Assembly (NCBI GenBank): GCA_004356685.1
Contig: SMWS01000099.1
Location: 1 to 5,238, forward strand
Origin: Deltaproteobacteria bacterium
Lineage (GTDB): Bacteria; Desulfobacterota_D; UBA1144; Nemesobacterales; N074bin48
DNA length: 5,238 nt
Reading direction: 5' to 3'
The notes under the pieces are model-generated. The model made no database searches. It was not told the DNA's origin and saw only the letters and a program-made list of their open reading frames with translations. Shown piece after piece: positions 4,032 through 5,238 of the stretch (its first letter is position 1; every line of letters begins with the position of its first letter). A program made the translations under genes and the position numbers.

Positions 4032-5234
4032 CTATACTCTGTACTTTACCTTGTCCAGTATGCTGTAATTTGGTTCGATAATATTTTTATCTTCTTCATC
4101 CTTACTATCATTGTTAGGGTTAATGATGATTAGCTGCAATTCAATCATTTTTTTCAGATCTCTTCTTATTGTAGCCGCATGAACATTTTTATATAGCGGC
4201 GCAACAAAGGGCTGTAAGAAGAATTTTCGTATATTCATTGGCTTAGAATTTACTAATACATTTAAAAAATCGACTATTCGGTTATTTATTTTAATCTTTT
4301 TCTTGTTTTTGTTATTTAATAAATACCTGGTGTAGTCCATAAGCATTAATTGCTTTAGTTTTTTTAATATGGATTCTTTGATTCTTTTGATTTCATTCAA
4401 ATAACCCTCTAAACCCCAGATAATAAATTCTATCGGGTTGCAGGTCTCCCTTATCATGGCAAGATTGTGTAAGTATTCATCTCTGTGATTAGACCAAAAA
4501 TTGGCTAAAGACCAAAAACAGTAATTATTTATTCCATGTGCATATAAGATTAAAGCTTCAATGGCCCTTGCGGTCCTGCCGTTTCCATCACCAAACGGAT
4601 ATATTTCGGTCAGATAGTAATGTGCCATGATGGCTTTTATTATTGGCAGGTTGCTCTCTAAAGAACCAGTATTATCCTTATTTAACCACACTGCGTATCT
4701 ACTCATCGCATCCTGCACTTCTGATTCGGTTTTGCAAAGCCCCGTCTTTCTAGGCACACCGAATGTTGGAGTGAAATTATCCCTGTATTTGCCTGGAGCA
4801 TTGGATAAGTAGTTAAGGTCTGCAGTAAATAATTTGTGGATATTTTTTATTACACTCTCTTCATATATATACTTATTTTCTGGATTCAATACTATATCAA
4901 TTATAAATTGATATACCTTTCTTGAATTTTCCGCCTCCTGCTCTTTTCTGTTCAAAGCTTCATTGCCCCTGGCCTTTTCTATGGAATTAGCAATCTCTTC
5001 CTGATCCATTATTATGCCCTCAATGGAGAGCGTAGACCCTATGGCCCGTGCCAGTTCATTTCTTGATATTTTATCAGTAGAGCCAGGGTAGGAGGGTGTG
5101 TCTTTTATAAACTGGTCAACACTATTTATGTTACTACTGTATTCAAGCAGCTTAAGCAATTGATCTTTAGTTATTTGCTCTTCATTCTGCTGAAACAGGT
5201 TAAATTTAATTAATTTTTCTTGCGTTAAAGGCAT
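4032..5234 (-). CDS. Class II Fic-domain protein with Tyr in place of the catalytic His
   Basis: The chain (400 aa) carries the inhibitory motif TLSIEG (68-73, Glu72) in the N-terminal helical part. A flap-like segment KYRDNFTPTFGVPRKTG lies at about 149-165. The Fic motif reads YPFGDGNGRTAR at 212-223. Pro, Phe, the acidic Asp, the GNGR anion loop and the final Arg are all kept, but His is Tyr212 (TAT, read from 4599-4601; one C-to-T step from CAT). In studied Fic proteins that His is the general base, so AMP transfer is expected to be lost or changed, while nucleotide binding may remain. The C-terminal third has a Lys/Asn-rich stretch (307-318) and a possible helix-turn-helix (about 334-372, AATIRRDLKKMIE), then an acidic Asp/Glu tail. 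Start: MPLTQEKL at 5234 is the only visible Met, but the frame is open to the window edge four bases further, so a start upstream cannot be excluded. It is strongly AT-rich, unlike the other Fic gene, suggesting separate origins. Confidence 0.87.
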   Translation of the reverse strand: MPLTQEKLIKFNLFQQNEEQITKDQLLKLLEYSSNINSVDQFIKDTPSYPGSTDKISRNELARAIGSTLSIEGIIMDQEEIANSIEKARGNEALNRKEQEAENSRKVYQFIIDIVLNPENKYIYEESVIKNIHKLFTADLNYLSNAPGKYRDNFTPTFGVPRKTGLCKTESEVQDAMSRYAVWLNKDNTGSLESNLPIIKAIMAHYYLTEIYPFGDGNGRTARAIEALILYAHGINNYCFWSLANFWSNHRDEYLHNLAMIRETCNPIEFIIWGLEGYLNEIKRIKESILKKLKQLMLMDYTRYLLNNKNKKKIKINNRIVDFLNVLVNSKPMNIRKFFLQPFVAPLYKNVHAATIRRDLKKMIELQLIIINPNNDSKDEEDKNIIEPNYSILDKVKYRV

Positions 5235-5238
5235 ATAC

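Noticed and set aside
4627..4812. Plus-strand open frame of 61 codons
   Set aside because: It is antisense to the middle of the second Fic gene and has no independent support.

Overview
The window comes from an AT-rich bacterium whose taxonomy I cannot settle. The dispersed repeats (a GTACTTTGT...ACAAAGTA hairpin, CACCGGCT...AATGCCGGA blocks, and a TGTCAT...ATGACA multi-hairpin element) remind me of repeats in Bacteroidota and in some host-associated Gram-negative bacteria. The clear purine-rich ribosome sites and a textbook sigma70-type promoter fit other Gram-negative groups equally well. About half the window is intergenic, repeat-rich DNA with small or broken genes, typical of an accessory region.

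Layout. (1) 81-467, minus: a small membrane-anchored protein of unknown function. It is divergent from a plus-strand gene for a small secreted protein at 691-1052, which is split by a frameshift at a run of six G. The space between them carries a 15-bp direct repeat with a 22-bp period. (2) 1110-1380: a composite repeat containing an 82-bp element. (3) 1385-2060: a short transcription unit with a dyad, a strong ribosome site leading into tiny ORFs and in-frame stops, an 86-residue alpha-helical protein of unknown function, and a strong intrinsic terminator. (4) 2070-2655: a gene-free stretch filled by repeats. It holds a second composite repeat interrupted by an inverted 82-bp element, a roughly 105-nt three-hairpin element, and a third composite-type repeat. 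(5) 2656-3832: a class II Fic (AMP-transferase type) protein with a C-terminal winged helix-turn-helix. Its promoter is bracketed by two dyads of identical geometry and predicts a leaderless mRNA. (6) 3844-3998: a probable terminator and a third 82-bp element. (7) 4032-5234, minus, convergent: a second, unrelated-looking class II Fic protein in which the catalytic histidine of the Fic motif is tyrosine.

How the genes may work together. The first Fic gene looks like a self-contained autoregulated module, with enzyme and DNA-binding domain on one chain and paired operator-like sites over its own promoter. The second Fic protein keeps the auto-inhibitory and nucleotide-loop motifs but lacks the usual general base, so it may be inactive or have altered chemistry. 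Nothing in the sequence links the two Fic proteins functionally beyond their convergent placement. The most notable signals are the Fic promoter/operator layout, the His-to-Tyr Fic variant, and the nested 82-bp repeat family.
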